A stretch of 44,932 bases of DNA, from assembly GCA_018267575.1 (NCBI GenBank), contig JAFDYF010000028.1, positions 1 to 44,932 on the forward strand. Direction: 5' to 3'. Below are positions 7,400 through 15,962 of the stretch, piece by piece. Source of the DNA: Bacteroidota bacterium (GTDB lineage: Bacteria; Bacteroidota; Bacteroidia; Chitinophagales; Chitinophagaceae). The first letter of the stretch is position 1. Each line of letters opens with the position of its first letter. The notes beneath the pieces were generated by a model, which did no database searches, was not told the DNA's origin, and worked only from the letters and a program-made list of their open reading frames with translations. The translations under genes were made by a program, and so were the position numbers.

Positions 7400-7407
7400 T
7401 AAATTTG
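7400..7407 (+). promoter_or_regulatory. -7 promoter box for the copper-module regulator
   Basis: TAAATTTG matches TAnnTTTG exactly, with a TTTG at 7371-7374 as a loosely spaced -33 element. A start near 7412 gives a leader of about 37 nt before the ATG at 7449. It also argues against the earlier ATG at 7383, which would lie upstream of the transcript. Confidence 0.5.
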
Positions 7408-7448
7408 TGTATTCGGCAGATAGTAAAAAGATATTAACGGACATTCTT

Positions 7449-8012
7449 ATGAGTACACTTTATATTAAAAACATGGTTTGCAACCGCTGTATTTTGGTGG
7501 TGCAAAATGAATTGGACAAAATAGGTTTGGATGTAAAAGACATCAAACTTGGAGAGGTTATGCTTGGCAAAGAACCTACACCCGAAGAAAAAGCAATTTT
7601 GGCTAAAGTTCTAATTCCTTTAGGGTTTGAAATTATTGATGATAAGAAAAGCCGTATTATTGAAAAAATAAAGAATGTAATCATTGAGGTGGTACATTAT
7701 CAGGAAAATGACAACAAGACCACCCTGTCGGATGTATTAAGTGATAAACTTCATCATGACTATAACTATTTATCAAATCTTTTTTCGGAAGTAGAGGGTA
7801 CGACCATTGAAAAATATTTTATTGCTCAAAAGATAGAAAAGGTAAAAGAACTATTAGTTTATGATGAATTGTCTTTGAGTGAAATCGCTTATCGCCTAAA
7901 CTATTCGAGTGTAGCTTATTTAAGCAACCAATTCAAAAAAGTAACTGGGCTGACACCGAGCCATTTTAAGCAGATACGTGAAGACAGAAGAAAGCCTTTG
8001 GACGAAGTATAA
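7449..8012 (+). CDS. AraC-family regulator with CNRC (HMA-like) N-terminus
   Basis: A 187-residue protein in two parts. The N-terminal 75 residues start STLYIKNMVCNRCILVVQNE. C11-N-R-C14 occupies the metal-binding loop position of a ferredoxin-like HMA fold. The C-terminal part (about 90-180) is an AraC helix-turn-helix pair: LSEIAYRLNYSSVAYLSNQF then KKVTGLTPSHFKQIR. Such compact regulators are common in Bacteroidota next to copper genes. The start at 7449 is preferred to the ATG at 7383 because it begins right at the domain and lies downstream of a -7 box. It precedes copA on the same strand and likely controls the copper module. Copper sensing through CNRC is inference. Confidence 0.85.
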   Translation: MSTLYIKNMVCNRCILVVQNELDKIGLDVKDIKLGEVMLGKEPTPEEKAILAKVLIPLGFEIIDDKKSRIIEKIKNVIIEVVHYQENDNKTTLSDVLSDKLHHDYNYLSNLFSEVEGTTIEKYFIAQKIEKVKELLVYDELSLSEIAYRLNYSSVAYLSNQFKKVTGLTPSHFKQIREDRRKPLDEV

Positions 8013-8100
8013 GTAAATTTTACAAGCCATTTCCAAAATTCCACAATAGCCGCCATTCATATTATTGCCAAATTTGCATTGTTAAAAAAACAATCGAGAT

Positions 8101-10320
8101 ATGGCAGTAAAAGATAAAAATACCATTATGCAGACATTCCCTGTTTTGGGAATGACCTGTGCGGCTTGTGCGGGAAGTGCCGAAAGTATCGTACAGCATC
8201 AGGAGGGCGTTGTGAATGCTTCCGTAAACTTCGCAACGGGAAATCTTACCGTTGAATACCTGTCTGATATAACCAATGCTGAAAAACTGCAAAAAGCGGT
8301 ACAAGGAGTTGGTTATGATTTACTAATTGAAGATGAAACCAAACAGCAGGAAACACTCGAAGCTATCCACGAGAAGAAATTCAAACAATTAAAGACCAAA
8401 ACCATTTGGGCAATTATACTGTCCTTACCTGTCGTAGTAATAGGAATGTTCTTTATGGATATGCCTTATGCAAACCTGATTATGTGGGCATTCTCTACAC
8501 CTGTTGTATTGTGGTTAGGCAGGGGCTTCTTTATCAATGCGTGGAAGCAGGCAAAGCATCGCTCCGCCAATATGGATACGTTGGTAGCATTGAGTACAGG
8601 TATCGCTTATGTGTTCAGTGTGTTCAATATGTTGTTTGCAGATTTTTGGCATCAAAGAGGTTTACACGCCCACGTTTATTTTGAAGCGGCAGCCGTCATT
8701 ATTGCATTCATTCTTTTAGGGAAACTGTTGGAAGAAAAAGCCAAAGGCAATACATCTTCAGCAATTAAAAAACTAATGGGATTACAACCCAAAACAGTTA
8801 TCGTAGTGCAAGCAAACGGAACGGAAAAGCAAACCCCTATTGAAGAAGTAATCGCAGGCGATATTATCCTTGTGAAGCCGGGTGAAAAAATTGCGGTGGA
8901 CGGTATGGTTATTTCCGGCAGTTCCTACGTGGATGAAAGTATGTTAAGTGGTGAACCCGTACCTGTATTGAAGAAAGAAAACGAAAAAGTATTTGCAGGA
9001 ACCATTAACCAAAAAGGAAGTTTCCAATTCAGAGCCGTAAAAGTGGGTAAGGAAACAATGCTCGCCCACATCATCAAAATGGTGCAGGATGCGCAGGGCA
9101 GTAAAGCACCCGTGCAGAAATTGGTAGATAAGATTGCAGGAATTTTTGTACCAACTGTAATCGGTATTGCCATCTTTACATTTATCCTATGGTTTGTTTT
9201 AGGTGGCAATAACGGAGTAGTACAAGGATTACTGGCAGCCGTTACAGTCTTGGTTATTGCGTGTCCCTGTGCTTTGGGATTGGCTACGCCTACGGCAATA
9301 ATGGTTGGAGTGGGTAGAGGTGCTGAAAAAGGCATCCTGATAAAAGATGCGGAAAGCCTTGAATTGGCTAAGAAAGTAAACGCTATTGTCCTGGATAAGA
9401 CCGGAACCATTACCGAGGGCAGACCACAGGTTACAGGCATCGAATGGCTGAACAATGACGATACGTGTAAAAGCATTTTACTAAGCATCGAAAAGCAATC
9501 AGAACACCCTTTAGCCGAAGCCGTAGTAAAACATTTGGACGGCGTGGCTGCAACTGCATTGTCCGGTTTTGACAGTATCACAGGTAAAGGAGCAAAAGCC
9601 AACCACAATAGTGAAACCTATTTTGTAGGGAATAAAAAACTATTGGCAGAAAATAATATCAATATTCCCGAAAAACTGCAACAGCAAGCCGATGAATGGA
9701 GTAAGTTATCCAAAACCGTTATTTGGTTTGCAAACAGCAAACAAGCCCTTTCCGTTATTGCAATTTCAGATGAAATAAAAGAAACATCGGTACAGGCTAT
9801 CACGGAAATGCAGGATATGGGCATTGACCTATATATGCTGACAGGAGATAACGAAGCTACTGCCAAAGCCATTGCCGGGCAGACAGGTATCAAACATTAC
9901 AAAGCTGAAGTATTGCCGCAGCATAAAGCAGACTTTGTGAAAGAACTGCAACAGCAAGGCAAAACCGTTGCAATGGTTGGGGACGGCATCAATGACAGTA
10001 CGGCTTTGGCAACAGCAGATGTAAGCATCGCAATGGGCAAAGGCTCCGATATTGCAATGGACGTTGCCAAAATGACGATTATATCATCAGACCTTACCAA
10101 GATACCACAGGCTATCCGGCTGTCAAAACAAACCGTAGCCACTATTAAGCAAAATCTGTTTTGGGCATTTATCTATAATGTAATTGGCATTCCGGTTGCG
10201 GCAGGTATTTTATATCCTATTAATGGCTTCCTGCTTAACCCGATGATTGCAGGTGCGGCAATGGCATTGAGCAGCGTAAGCGTGGTAAGCAACAGCTTAC
10301 GGTTGAGGTGGAAAAAGTAA
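8101..10320 (+). CDS. copA: Copper-exporting P1B-1 ATPase (CopA type)
   Basis: 739-residue inner-membrane pump that uses ATP to move Cu(I) out of the cytosol. One N-terminal HMA domain carries GMTCAACA (C20, C23). The actuator loop has SGEP (283-286), in place of the usual TGES. The transmembrane ion site is C388-P-C390 with ALGLATPTA after it. The phosphorylated aspartate is D432 in DKTGTIT, followed by the SEHP motif (467-470) that marks P1B ATPases, and the hinge is GDGINDSTAL (627-636). CPC plus an HMA domain is the Cu(I)/Ag(I) signature. Length is normal for the family. It sits 88 bp downstream of the AraC regulator and upstream of a CopZ-like chaperone, a common copper-operon order. Confidence 0.95.
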   Translation: MAVKDKNTIMQTFPVLGMTCAACAGSAESIVQHQEGVVNASVNFATGNLTVEYLSDITNAEKLQKAVQGVGYDLLIEDETKQQETLEAIHEKKFKQLKTKTIWAIILSLPVVVIGMFFMDMPYANLIMWAFSTPVVLWLGRGFFINAWKQAKHRSANMDTLVALSTGIAYVFSVFNMLFADFWHQRGLHAHVYFEAAAVIIAFILLGKLLEEKAKGNTSSAIKKLMGLQPKTVIVVQANGTEKQTPIEEVIAGDIILVKPGEKIAVDGMVISGSSYVDESMLSGEPVPVLKKENEKVFAGTINQKGSFQFRAVKVGKETMLAHIIKMVQDAQGSKAPVQKLVDKIAGIFVPTVIGIAIFTFILWFVLGGNNGVVQGLLAAVTVLVIACPCALGLATPTAIMVGVGRGAEKGILIKDAESLELAKKVNAIVLDKTGTITEGRPQVTGIEWLNNDDTCKSILLSIEKQSEHPLAEAVVKHLDGVAATALSGFDSITGKGAKANHNSETYFVGNKKLLAENNINIPEKLQQQADEWSKLSKTVIWFANSKQALSVIAISDEIKETSVQAITEMQDMGIDLYMLTGDNEATAKAIAGQTGIKHYKAEVLPQHKADFVKELQQQGKTVAMVGDGINDSTALATADVSIAMGKGSDIAMDVAKMTIISSDLTKIPQAIRLSKQTVATIKQNLFWAFIYNVIGIPVAAGILYPINGFLLNPMIAGAAMALSSVSVVSNSLRLRWKK

Positions 10321-10419
10321 ACAGTAAATATCATAAATCAAATCCAAAATATCACAACAGATGCTTTTGGAAGAATAAGCAACTTTGCAATATCAATTAA
10401 CAATAAAATTTAAGTAATA

Positions 10420-10644
10420 ATGGAAAATAACAAAGAATTTCAGTTTAAGACCAATCTTAATTGTGGTGGATGTGTATCAAAAGTTCAATCCGATTTAGAC
10501 AATGCAGAGGGTATCTGCCACTGGAATGTAGATACGAACAATGCAGACAAAATCCTTACCGTAAAATCAGAGGGTATTACCGAAGATGAAGTAGTAGCCA
10601 TTGTCAAAAGCAAAGGTTTTAAAATAGAACCGCTAACCGCTTAA
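10420..10644 (+). CDS. Heavy-metal-associated (CopZ-like) metallochaperone
   Basis: A 74-residue, single-domain HMA protein with the metal loop NCGGCVSK in place of the usual MxCxxC, and the beta-alpha-beta-beta-alpha-beta size expected of CopZ/Atx1 proteins. It has no signal peptide, so it should carry Cu(I) in the cytosol and hand it to CopA, whose gene ends 99 bp upstream. The loop lacks the methionine normally two residues before the first cysteine, having L-N instead. A hairpin follows the stop codon. Confidence 0.9.
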   Translation: MENNKEFQFKTNLNCGGCVSKVQSDLDNAEGICHWNVDTNNADKILTVKSEGITEDEVVAIVKSKGFKIEPLTA

Positions 10645-10652
10645 AGTTGAAT

Positions 10653-10707
10653 GTAAATGCTCCTTTTTGCTCTTAATGAATACGTTGGGTAAGAAAGGGG
10701 CATTTAC
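10653..10707 (+). terminator. 14-bp hairpin after the CopZ-like gene
   Basis: GTAAATGCTCCTTT (10653-10666) pairs with AAAGGGGCATTTAC (10694-10707) with one G-U pair that only works in plus-strand RNA. The loop is 27 nt. There is no strong U-run after it. It probably ends or attenuates the copA transcript before the next promoter. Confidence 0.55.
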
Positions 10708-10785
10708 TCCTAAAAACAACAGCTTTAAAAATATGGTAGAGGTCAAAAATAAAGGACAAAGTGGTTAACAATGTAATTTTATTTA

Positions 10786-10793
10786 TAACTTTG
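10786..10793 (+). promoter_or_regulatory. -7 promoter box placed 5 bp before a TTG start codon
   Basis: TAACTTTG is a perfect TAnnTTTG box, and the start codon of the next gene begins at 10799. Transcription would start at or next to the start codon, giving a leaderless or near-leaderless mRNA. The same arrangement recurs before the two DUF6660-like genes at 29020 and 31827. Confidence 0.6.
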
Positions 10794-10798
10794 TAGCG

Positions 10799-11191
10799 TT
10801 GAAAAGTTTAGGCAAACATATTACCCTGTTATCTTTATTCTGTTTGGGTTTCTTTCTGATACCCAATCAAAGCTATGCTTGCTCCAAAACTGCTACTAAA
10901 ACAGAGAAGTCCTCTTGTTCCAAAAAACAATCAAAAAAATCAGAACATAAGCAGCACAGTTGCAAAGGTAAATCTTGCAAAAAATGCAACCATAGCAATG
11001 GTTGTGGAGGCTGTAACGGGAGTTCTTGCAGGTGCGGCACTACCTGTGCTAACTCGTTAAATGTGCCTACAATAATCGAATTAAGGGCAAAATATCCAAT
11101 TGCCAGTACTAAAAAACAAAAATTCGGTTTTAAACAAGCCTACTATTCTTCGGGCTTTTTCTCCATTTGGCTACCGCCTAAAATAAGCTAA
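10799..11191 (+). CDS. Exported Cys-rich small protein with IWLPPKIS tail
   Basis: 130 residues starting at a TTG; there is no other methionine codon in the frame. A signal peptide (LLSLFCLGFFLIPNQSYA) is followed by a Lys/Cys-rich central part with about 16 cysteines in clusters (SCKGKSCKKCNHSNGCGGCN, SCRCGTTC). A 50-residue tail ends FFSIWLPPKIS. The tail matches the ends of the two small exported proteins near 29331 and 32150, so I regard it as a relative of the DUF6660 type. A role in binding copper outside the cytosol is suggested by composition and by its place between copper genes; no enzyme motif is present. Two hairpins follow the stop. Confidence 0.7.
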   Translation: MKSLGKHITLLSLFCLGFFLIPNQSYACSKTATKTEKSSCSKKQSKKSEHKQHSCKGKSCKKCNHSNGCGGCNGSSCRCGTTCANSLNVPTIIELRAKYPIASTKKQKFGFKQAYYSSGFFSIWLPPKIS

Positions 11192-11193
11192 AA

Positions 11194-11244
11194 CTATGGC
11201 TTTACAGCCATAGGTACGCCTTGTCGAAAGCTGCATCCAGCTTT
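11194..11244 (+). terminator. Tandem hairpins after the Cys-rich gene
   Basis: The first stem is CTATGGCT/AGCCATAG (11194-11201, 11206-11213) with a TTAC loop. The second is AAAGCTG/CAGCTTT (11227-11233, 11238-11244) with a CATC loop and a T after it. Both are perfect. They probably end most transcription from the small-gene promoter before the DUF3347 gene. Confidence 0.55.
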
Positions 11245-11327
11245 TGAAAATTCCCTATTTGTACTATTTAATCAAAATTCTAACAGGATTGGACTGTATG
11301 CCCCATTCCTCTAAAATGTATTCTAAT

Positions 11328-12209
11328 ATGAAATCAATAGCAAAATTATTGATGGTAATCGTCGTATTGCTATCATCAATAAACAGTTTCGCACAAATAA
11401 AAAATGCGAAAACAGAAACCGTAAAGGTTGATGGTAACTGCGATATGTGCAAAGCCACTATCGAAAAAGCCGGAAACGTAAAAAAAGTAGCCAGTGTGGA
11501 ATGGAACAAAGACACCAAAATGGGTACCCTAACCTATGACAGCGACAAAACCAATCAGGACGAAATACTCAAACGCATTGCTTTGGCAGGTTATGACAGT
11601 GAAAAATTCTTAGCACCGGATGACATATATGCTAAGCTGCCGGGTTGCTGCCAGTACGAAAGAACATTAAAGCCCGTTGCCAAAAACAAAGAGGCTGACA
11701 TGGATATGAGTAGCGAACACGGTGGTCATGACCATAGTAAAATGGTTACATCCGAAAATGCTCCGGTACAAAATGCCTCACAGCTAACAGCCGTATTTGA
11801 CAATTACTTTTCCATAAAGGATGCCTTGATAAAAACCGATGCTGCTAATGCTTCTGACAAGGCTGCTGCATTAGTTAAATCCGTTGGCGTAGTGGATATG
11901 AGCAAGCTATCCACAGAAGAACATACCGTTTGGATGAAAGTAATGAAAAACATATCAACCAATGCGGAAAGCATTGAAAAATCAAAAGACGTTGCCAAAC
12001 AAAGAGAAGCCTTTGCTACTCTTTCGACTAATCTTTATGAATTGGCAAAAGTGTCTAAGCAGAATGCTCCTGTTTACTATCAGCATTGCCCGATGTACAA
12101 CGGAGGCAAAGGAGCAAATTGGTTGAGCAAAGAAAATGCGGTTAAAAACCCGTATTACGGTTCGCAGATGCTTACCTGTGGCAGTACCGTTGAAACCATT
12201 AAACAATAG
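11328..12209 (+). CDS. Periplasmic HMA-DUF3347 metal-binding protein
   Basis: 293 residues. A signal peptide ending SSINSFAQ is followed by an HMA domain with GNCDMCKATIEKAG (C-x-x-C loop) near residues 40-105. A Cys-Cys/His linker comes next (PGCCQYERTL, then EHGGHDHSK). The DUF3347 domain ends CPMYNGGKGANWLSK ... NPYYGSQMLTCG, a pattern of Cys, Met and His suited to Cu(I). DUF3347 proteins accompany Cus/Cop efflux genes in Bacteroidota and are thought to bind periplasmic copper. I chose the ATG at 11328 because the signal peptide begins there; an upstream frame to 11244 overlaps the hairpins. A paralogue lies at 14670. Confidence 0.85.
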   Translation: MKSIAKLLMVIVVLLSSINSFAQIKNAKTETVKVDGNCDMCKATIEKAGNVKKVASVEWNKDTKMGTLTYDSDKTNQDEILKRIALAGYDSEKFLAPDDIYAKLPGCCQYERTLKPVAKNKEADMDMSSEHGGHDHSKMVTSENAPVQNASQLTAVFDNYFSIKDALIKTDAANASDKAAALVKSVGVVDMSKLSTEEHTVWMKVMKNISTNAESIEKSKDVAKQREAFATLSTNLYELAKVSKQNAPVYYQHCPMYNGGKGANWLSKENAVKNPYYGSQMLTCGSTVETIKQ

Positions 12210-12220
12210 GTCATAAAGTT

Positions 12221-12532
12221 ATGGTACAGTATAATAACATGGTACAGGCACTACAAGACCTTAAACACAGAGGATATGGCATGGATTTCAGTCTGCTTCC
12301 AGATTGTTTATACTGTGCCTCACAAAGCCTAAAGCTAAAGCCGGAAGATTTTACGGTTGTAGAAACACACAGGTTTGAAAGCCTCGACAGCAGTCCCGAC
12401 AACAATGCCGTCATTTATGTTATCTCATCCAAAAATGGTGAGAATAAAGGTGTTCTTGTTGATGCTTATGGTACTTATGCCGAAGAAATGACGCATGAAA
12501 TGGCAGAAAAATTAAGTAAAAATAACTTTTAA
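12221..12532 (+). CDS. Conserved small protein often misnamed phosphoribosylpyrophosphate synthetase
   Basis: A 103-residue cytosolic protein of a Bacteroidota family with the pattern ALQDLKHRGYGMDFSLLPDC followed by YCASQSLKLKPEDFTVVETH and VIYVISSKNGENKGVLVDAY. Database entries often call such proteins phosphoribosylpyrophosphate synthetase, but the size and the absence of a PRPP-binding loop rule that out. Function is unknown. It sits 11 bp after the HMA-DUF3347 gene and 10 bp before the CopB-type ATPase, so it is co-transcribed with copper genes. Two cysteines (PDCLYCAS) form a CxxC motif that could bind metal; that is speculation. Confidence 0.75.
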   Translation: MVQYNNMVQALQDLKHRGYGMDFSLLPDCLYCASQSLKLKPEDFTVVETHRFESLDSSPDNNAVIYVISSKNGENKGVLVDAYGTYAEEMTHEMAEKLSKNNF

Positions 12533-12542
12533 CCCCTTTGTT

Positions 12543-14663
12543 ATGCAAAAATACACGTGTCCCATGCACCCACAGGTGCTAAAGGACGAGCCGGGCAAAT
12601 GCCCGCTTTGTGGTATGGCACTGGTTCCCATAGGTAATCCCTCAGCTTCCCATGAACATGGGACAGCTCACGGACATGGGGAGCATACCAATCATGACCA
12701 TTCAAAAGAGAGCTTCAATAAACACGCCGGACACCATACAGGTGATTTCCTGAAACGTTTTTGGACAAGCCTCGTCATTACAGTACCTATCCTGCTCCTA
12801 TCGCACATGATACAGCAATGGCTTGGGTTCAGCATTGCATTTACGGGCGATAAATATGTGTTGCTGACATTGGGAACAGCTATCTATATCTATGGTGGCT
12901 TGCCATTCTTAAAAGGAATGGCAGGTGAAATAAAAGCCAAAGCCATAGGTATGATGACCCTTGTTGCCATAGCCATATCCGTTGCCTATATCTATTCGGT
13001 AGCCGTTGTTTTCGGCTTGCAGGGTATGGATTTCTTTTGGGAACTGGCAACCCTTATTGATATTATGCTATTGGGGCATTGGCTCGAAATGCGTTCCCAA
13101 ATGGCAGCATCGAGGGCATTACAGTCATTGGTAGCGTTGCTGCCGAATGATGTTACCGTGGAACGGAACGGTGAAGCCGTAAGGATAAAGCTCGAAGACC
13201 TGCAAAGCGGTGAAACGGCAATTATAAAACCGGGCGAAAAAATCCCTGCCGATGGATTAGTCGTAGAGGGAGGGTCGTACATCAACGAAAGTATGCTGAC
13301 CGGGGAAAGCGTTCCCGTAAAAAAGGAAAAAGACAGTAAGGTTATCGCAGGGTCTATCAATGGCGATGGAGCGTTGAAAGTAAAGGTAACAGCCGTTGGG
13401 AAAGACAGCTACCTGAACAGGGTCATTAACCTGGTGCAAGATGCACAGGCTACCAAATCCAATACACAGAACCTTGCGGACAAGGTAGCAAAATGGCTGA
13501 CCTTTATTGCTATTGCCGTAGGCATAGGCACATTCATTTACTGGTTTGTTAGCAGTGGGGATACCGCCTTTGCTTTGGAAAGAATGGTAACGGTAATGGT
13601 AACAGCCTGTCCGCACGCTTTGGGCGTAGCTATCCCATTGGTAGTCGCAATTTCCACAACGCTTTCAGCGACCAACGGTCTGCTTATCCGCAACCGGAAC
13701 GCATTTGAAACAACAAGGAATATATCAACCGTCATTTTTGACAAAACTGGAACCCTCACCAAAGGTTCCCATACTGTTGAAAAAATTATCCCATTAACGG
13801 ATGAATATAATGCCAATGAGCTTATCCAGTATGCCGCCGCCGTGCAGCAAAATTCTGAACATCATATCGCAAAAGGCATTATGGCAACCTTAAAGGAAAA
13901 AAGCCTTGCCTTATGGAAATCGGAAAACTTCAGCTATATGCAGGGCATCGGTGTAAAAGGTATCGTCAACGGGAAAGGTGTTATAGCAGCCGGGAAAAAC
14001 TATTTCAGCGAAAACCACCTTTCATTACCGGAAATTCCAAAGGAAATCAATCAGGAAGCCGAAACAGTAAACTTTGTTCTAATCGGAGATAAAGTAGTGG
14101 GGATAATCACTTTGGCAGACAGCATCCGTGAGGGTTCAGGCGAGGCAGTTGATGCACTCAAAAAAATGAACATCAAATCCTTTCTGCTCACCGGGGACAA
14201 TGAAAAGATTGCGGCTGCCGTAGCAGAGAAATTAGGAATGGATGGCTTTTTAGCAAATGTGCTTCCGCACAACAAGCAGGAGAAAGTAAAGGAGCTTCAG
14301 GCAAAAGGTGAAACCGTTGCCATGACTGGCGACGGCGTAAACGATGCGCCTGCATTAGCACAGGCTGACGTAGGTATAGCCGTAGGTTCCGGCACTGACG
14401 TGGCTGCCGAAACTGCTGATATTATTCTGGTGGACAGCGACCCAAGAGATGTAGTAAAGCTGATTGGCTTCGCTAAAAGCACCTATAAAAAAATGGTGCA
14501 AAACCTAATATGGGCAGTTGGCTACAACGTAGTCGCAATTCCCCTTGCGGCAGGCATACTCTATCCAAAATTTATTTTAAGCCCTGCAATGGGTGCTGTG
14601 CTAATGAGCGTAAGCACAATTGTAGTAGCTATCAATGCAAGTTTTTTAAAAATCAAAAAATAA
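12543..14663 (+). CDS. copB: Copper P1B-3 ATPase (CopB type, CPH motif)
   Basis: 706-residue inner-membrane ATPase. The N-terminus is the short heavy-metal-binding domain YTCPMHPQVLKDEPGKCPLC (CPMHP and CPLCGM pairs) followed by a histidine-rich stretch (HEHGTAHGHGEHTNHDH), in place of an HMA domain. The catalytic signature is complete: TGES (253-256), C356-P-H358 in the ion-path helix, D400 in DKTGTLTKG, and GDGVNDAPAL (about 596-605). CPH defines the P1B-3 group, reported to move Cu(II)/Cu(I) or Ag. With the CPC-type pump upstream and the SPC-type pump at 37906, the window holds three P1B ion-site types. It sits 10 bp from the preceding gene and 6 bp from the next. Confidence 0.94.
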   Translation: MQKYTCPMHPQVLKDEPGKCPLCGMALVPIGNPSASHEHGTAHGHGEHTNHDHSKESFNKHAGHHTGDFLKRFWTSLVITVPILLLSHMIQQWLGFSIAFTGDKYVLLTLGTAIYIYGGLPFLKGMAGEIKAKAIGMMTLVAIAISVAYIYSVAVVFGLQGMDFFWELATLIDIMLLGHWLEMRSQMAASRALQSLVALLPNDVTVERNGEAVRIKLEDLQSGETAIIKPGEKIPADGLVVEGGSYINESMLTGESVPVKKEKDSKVIAGSINGDGALKVKVTAVGKDSYLNRVINLVQDAQATKSNTQNLADKVAKWLTFIAIAVGIGTFIYWFVSSGDTAFALERMVTVMVTACPHALGVAIPLVVAISTTLSATNGLLIRNRNAFETTRNISTVIFDKTGTLTKGSHTVEKIIPLTDEYNANELIQYAAAVQQNSEHHIAKGIMATLKEKSLALWKSENFSYMQGIGVKGIVNGKGVIAAGKNYFSENHLSLPEIPKEINQEAETVNFVLIGDKVVGIITLADSIREGSGEAVDALKKMNIKSFLLTGDNEKIAAAVAEKLGMDGFLANVLPHNKQEKVKELQAKGETVAMTGDGVNDAPALAQADVGIAVGSGTDVAAETADIILVDSDPRDVVKLIGFAKSTYKKMVQNLIWAVGYNVVAIPLAAGILYPKFILSPAMGAVLMSVSTIVVAINASFLKIKK

Positions 14664-14669
14664 ATAAAA

Positions 14670-15332
14670 ATGAAAAATATAACATTATCAATCGTTGCAA
14701 TTACTATGGCATTTATAACTGTATCCTGCAACCAATCTACAAGCAAAAACGAACAATCCGCAAATGATACAGTAGCCGTTTCAGCGCAACAGGCATCTGC
14801 TCCGGCAAAAGAAAATGATACGGTGGTTGCACCCCCGGTTAGCGATACCGCAAACGGACAGGAAGCAAAAACAGCGGCAGGCGAAACAAATAAATTCTCC
14901 ATTGCTCCCATAATCACCGATTACCTGACCTTAAAGAATGCTCTTGTATCGGATGATGATAAGGCTGCCGCCAGTGCGGGTAAGAAGTTGTTGGCTACCT
15001 TAAATAAAGTGGACATGAAAGCTATTCCTGCCGACAAGCATAAGGAGTATATGGACATTGCGGATGATGCAAAGGAAAATGCGGAGCATATTGGCAACAA
15101 TGCGGGCAAAATAGACCACCAAAGGGAGCATTTGGCATCATTGAGCGAAGATATTACTGACCTGATAAAATTGTTCGGCACTCCACAAAAACTATATCAA
15201 GACCATTGCCCGATGTTCAACGATGGTAAGGGAGCCATTTGGTTAAGCGAAAATAAGGAAATCAAAAACCCTTACTATGGCTCAAAAATGATTAGCTGCG
15301 GCAAGGTAGAGAAAACCATTGATAATAAATAA
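14670..15332 (+). CDS. DUF3347 lipoprotein
   Basis: 220 residues. The lipoprotein signal is ITMAFITVSC with the lipidated cysteine near residue 20, followed by a low-complexity Thr/Ala/Glu linker. The DUF3347 domain begins ITDYLTLKNALVSDDD and ends CPMFNDGKGAIWLSENKEIK, then NPYYGSKMISCGKVEKTI. The last 45 residues closely parallel the end of the HMA-DUF3347 protein encoded at 11328. This points to duplication, one copy soluble with an HMA domain and one copy anchored in a membrane. Together with the ATPase between them they look like a copper export and hand-over unit. Start is the ATG 6 bp after the ATPase stop. Confidence 0.85.
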   Translation: MKNITLSIVAITMAFITVSCNQSTSKNEQSANDTVAVSAQQASAPAKENDTVVAPPVSDTANGQEAKTAAGETNKFSIAPIITDYLTLKNALVSDDDKAAASAGKKLLATLNKVDMKAIPADKHKEYMDIADDAKENAEHIGNNAGKIDHQREHLASLSEDITDLIKLFGTPQKLYQDHCPMFNDGKGAIWLSENKEIKNPYYGSKMISCGKVEKTIDNK

Positions 15333-15344
15333 AAGCTCATTGTT

Positions 15345-15869
15345 ATGGAAAATATGCAGAATAAACACGGAATGCAGCATAGTTCAAAAAATGGTGCTGA
15401 TAACTCAAAACATTCATTAGCCATGTACAAACGTTTTGCTGTTATGGCTATCGTTATGTTTAGTGCAATGTATTTTATCATGTACGCCATGATAGACAAA
15501 TTAGCCAACCTTATACCCAATATTAATAACCTGTACATGACCTTGCTGATGACCTCGGCAATGCTACTTATCGAATTGTTGATAATGAAAGGTATGTACA
15601 CTAACAAGAAAATCAATTGGGGTATCGCAACACTTTCGGTAGCTGTCGGCATATTCTCATGGTTTGGGATTAGGCAACAAATAGGTGTTGGGGACAAACA
15701 GTTTGTAAAGGGTATGATACCGCATCACGCAGCGGCATTACAGATGTCGGAAAATGCTAAGTTGACCGACCCTGAACTGATGCAATTGCAAAAAGACATT
15801 ATCCAATCCCAATCTGATGAAATTGAGCTTATGAAGCGAAAACTTAAAGAATTTGAAAAAGAAAAATAA
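15345..15869 (+). CDS. DUF305 membrane protein
   Basis: 174 residues with a His/Met-containing N-terminus (MENMQNKHGMQHSSKNGADN) and three hydrophobic segments between about 25 and 110. A C-terminal DUF305 region has GMIPHHAAALQMSENAKLTD and IQSQSDEIELMKRKLKEFEK. The MIPHHxxAxxM pattern is the hallmark of DUF305, which is frequent in copper and silver resistance clusters and probably binds metal through histidine and methionine. It sits 12 bp after the DUF3347 gene. Function is inferred from family context only. Confidence 0.85.
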   Translation: MENMQNKHGMQHSSKNGADNSKHSLAMYKRFAVMAIVMFSAMYFIMYAMIDKLANLIPNINNLYMTLLMTSAMLLIELLIMKGMYTNKKINWGIATLSVAVGIFSWFGIRQQIGVGDKQFVKGMIPHHAAALQMSENAKLTDPELMQLQKDIIQSQSDEIELMKRKLKEFEKEK

Positions 15870-15962
15870 TTAAAATCCAATTTCAATTTTGAACGGGACA
15901 CCACTTTCTCGCCTTATTACATCGGTAAAGTGTTGCTGACAATCAATTAGCTATTAATTAAT

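Noticed and set aside
7383..7448. Upstream start for the AraC-family regulator
   Set aside because: The extra 22 residues have no domain match, and a perfect -7 box lies between this ATG and the one at 7449.
12221..12532. Annotation as phosphoribosylpyrophosphate synthetase
   Set aside because: The protein is about a third of the enzyme's size and lacks the PRPP-binding loop.
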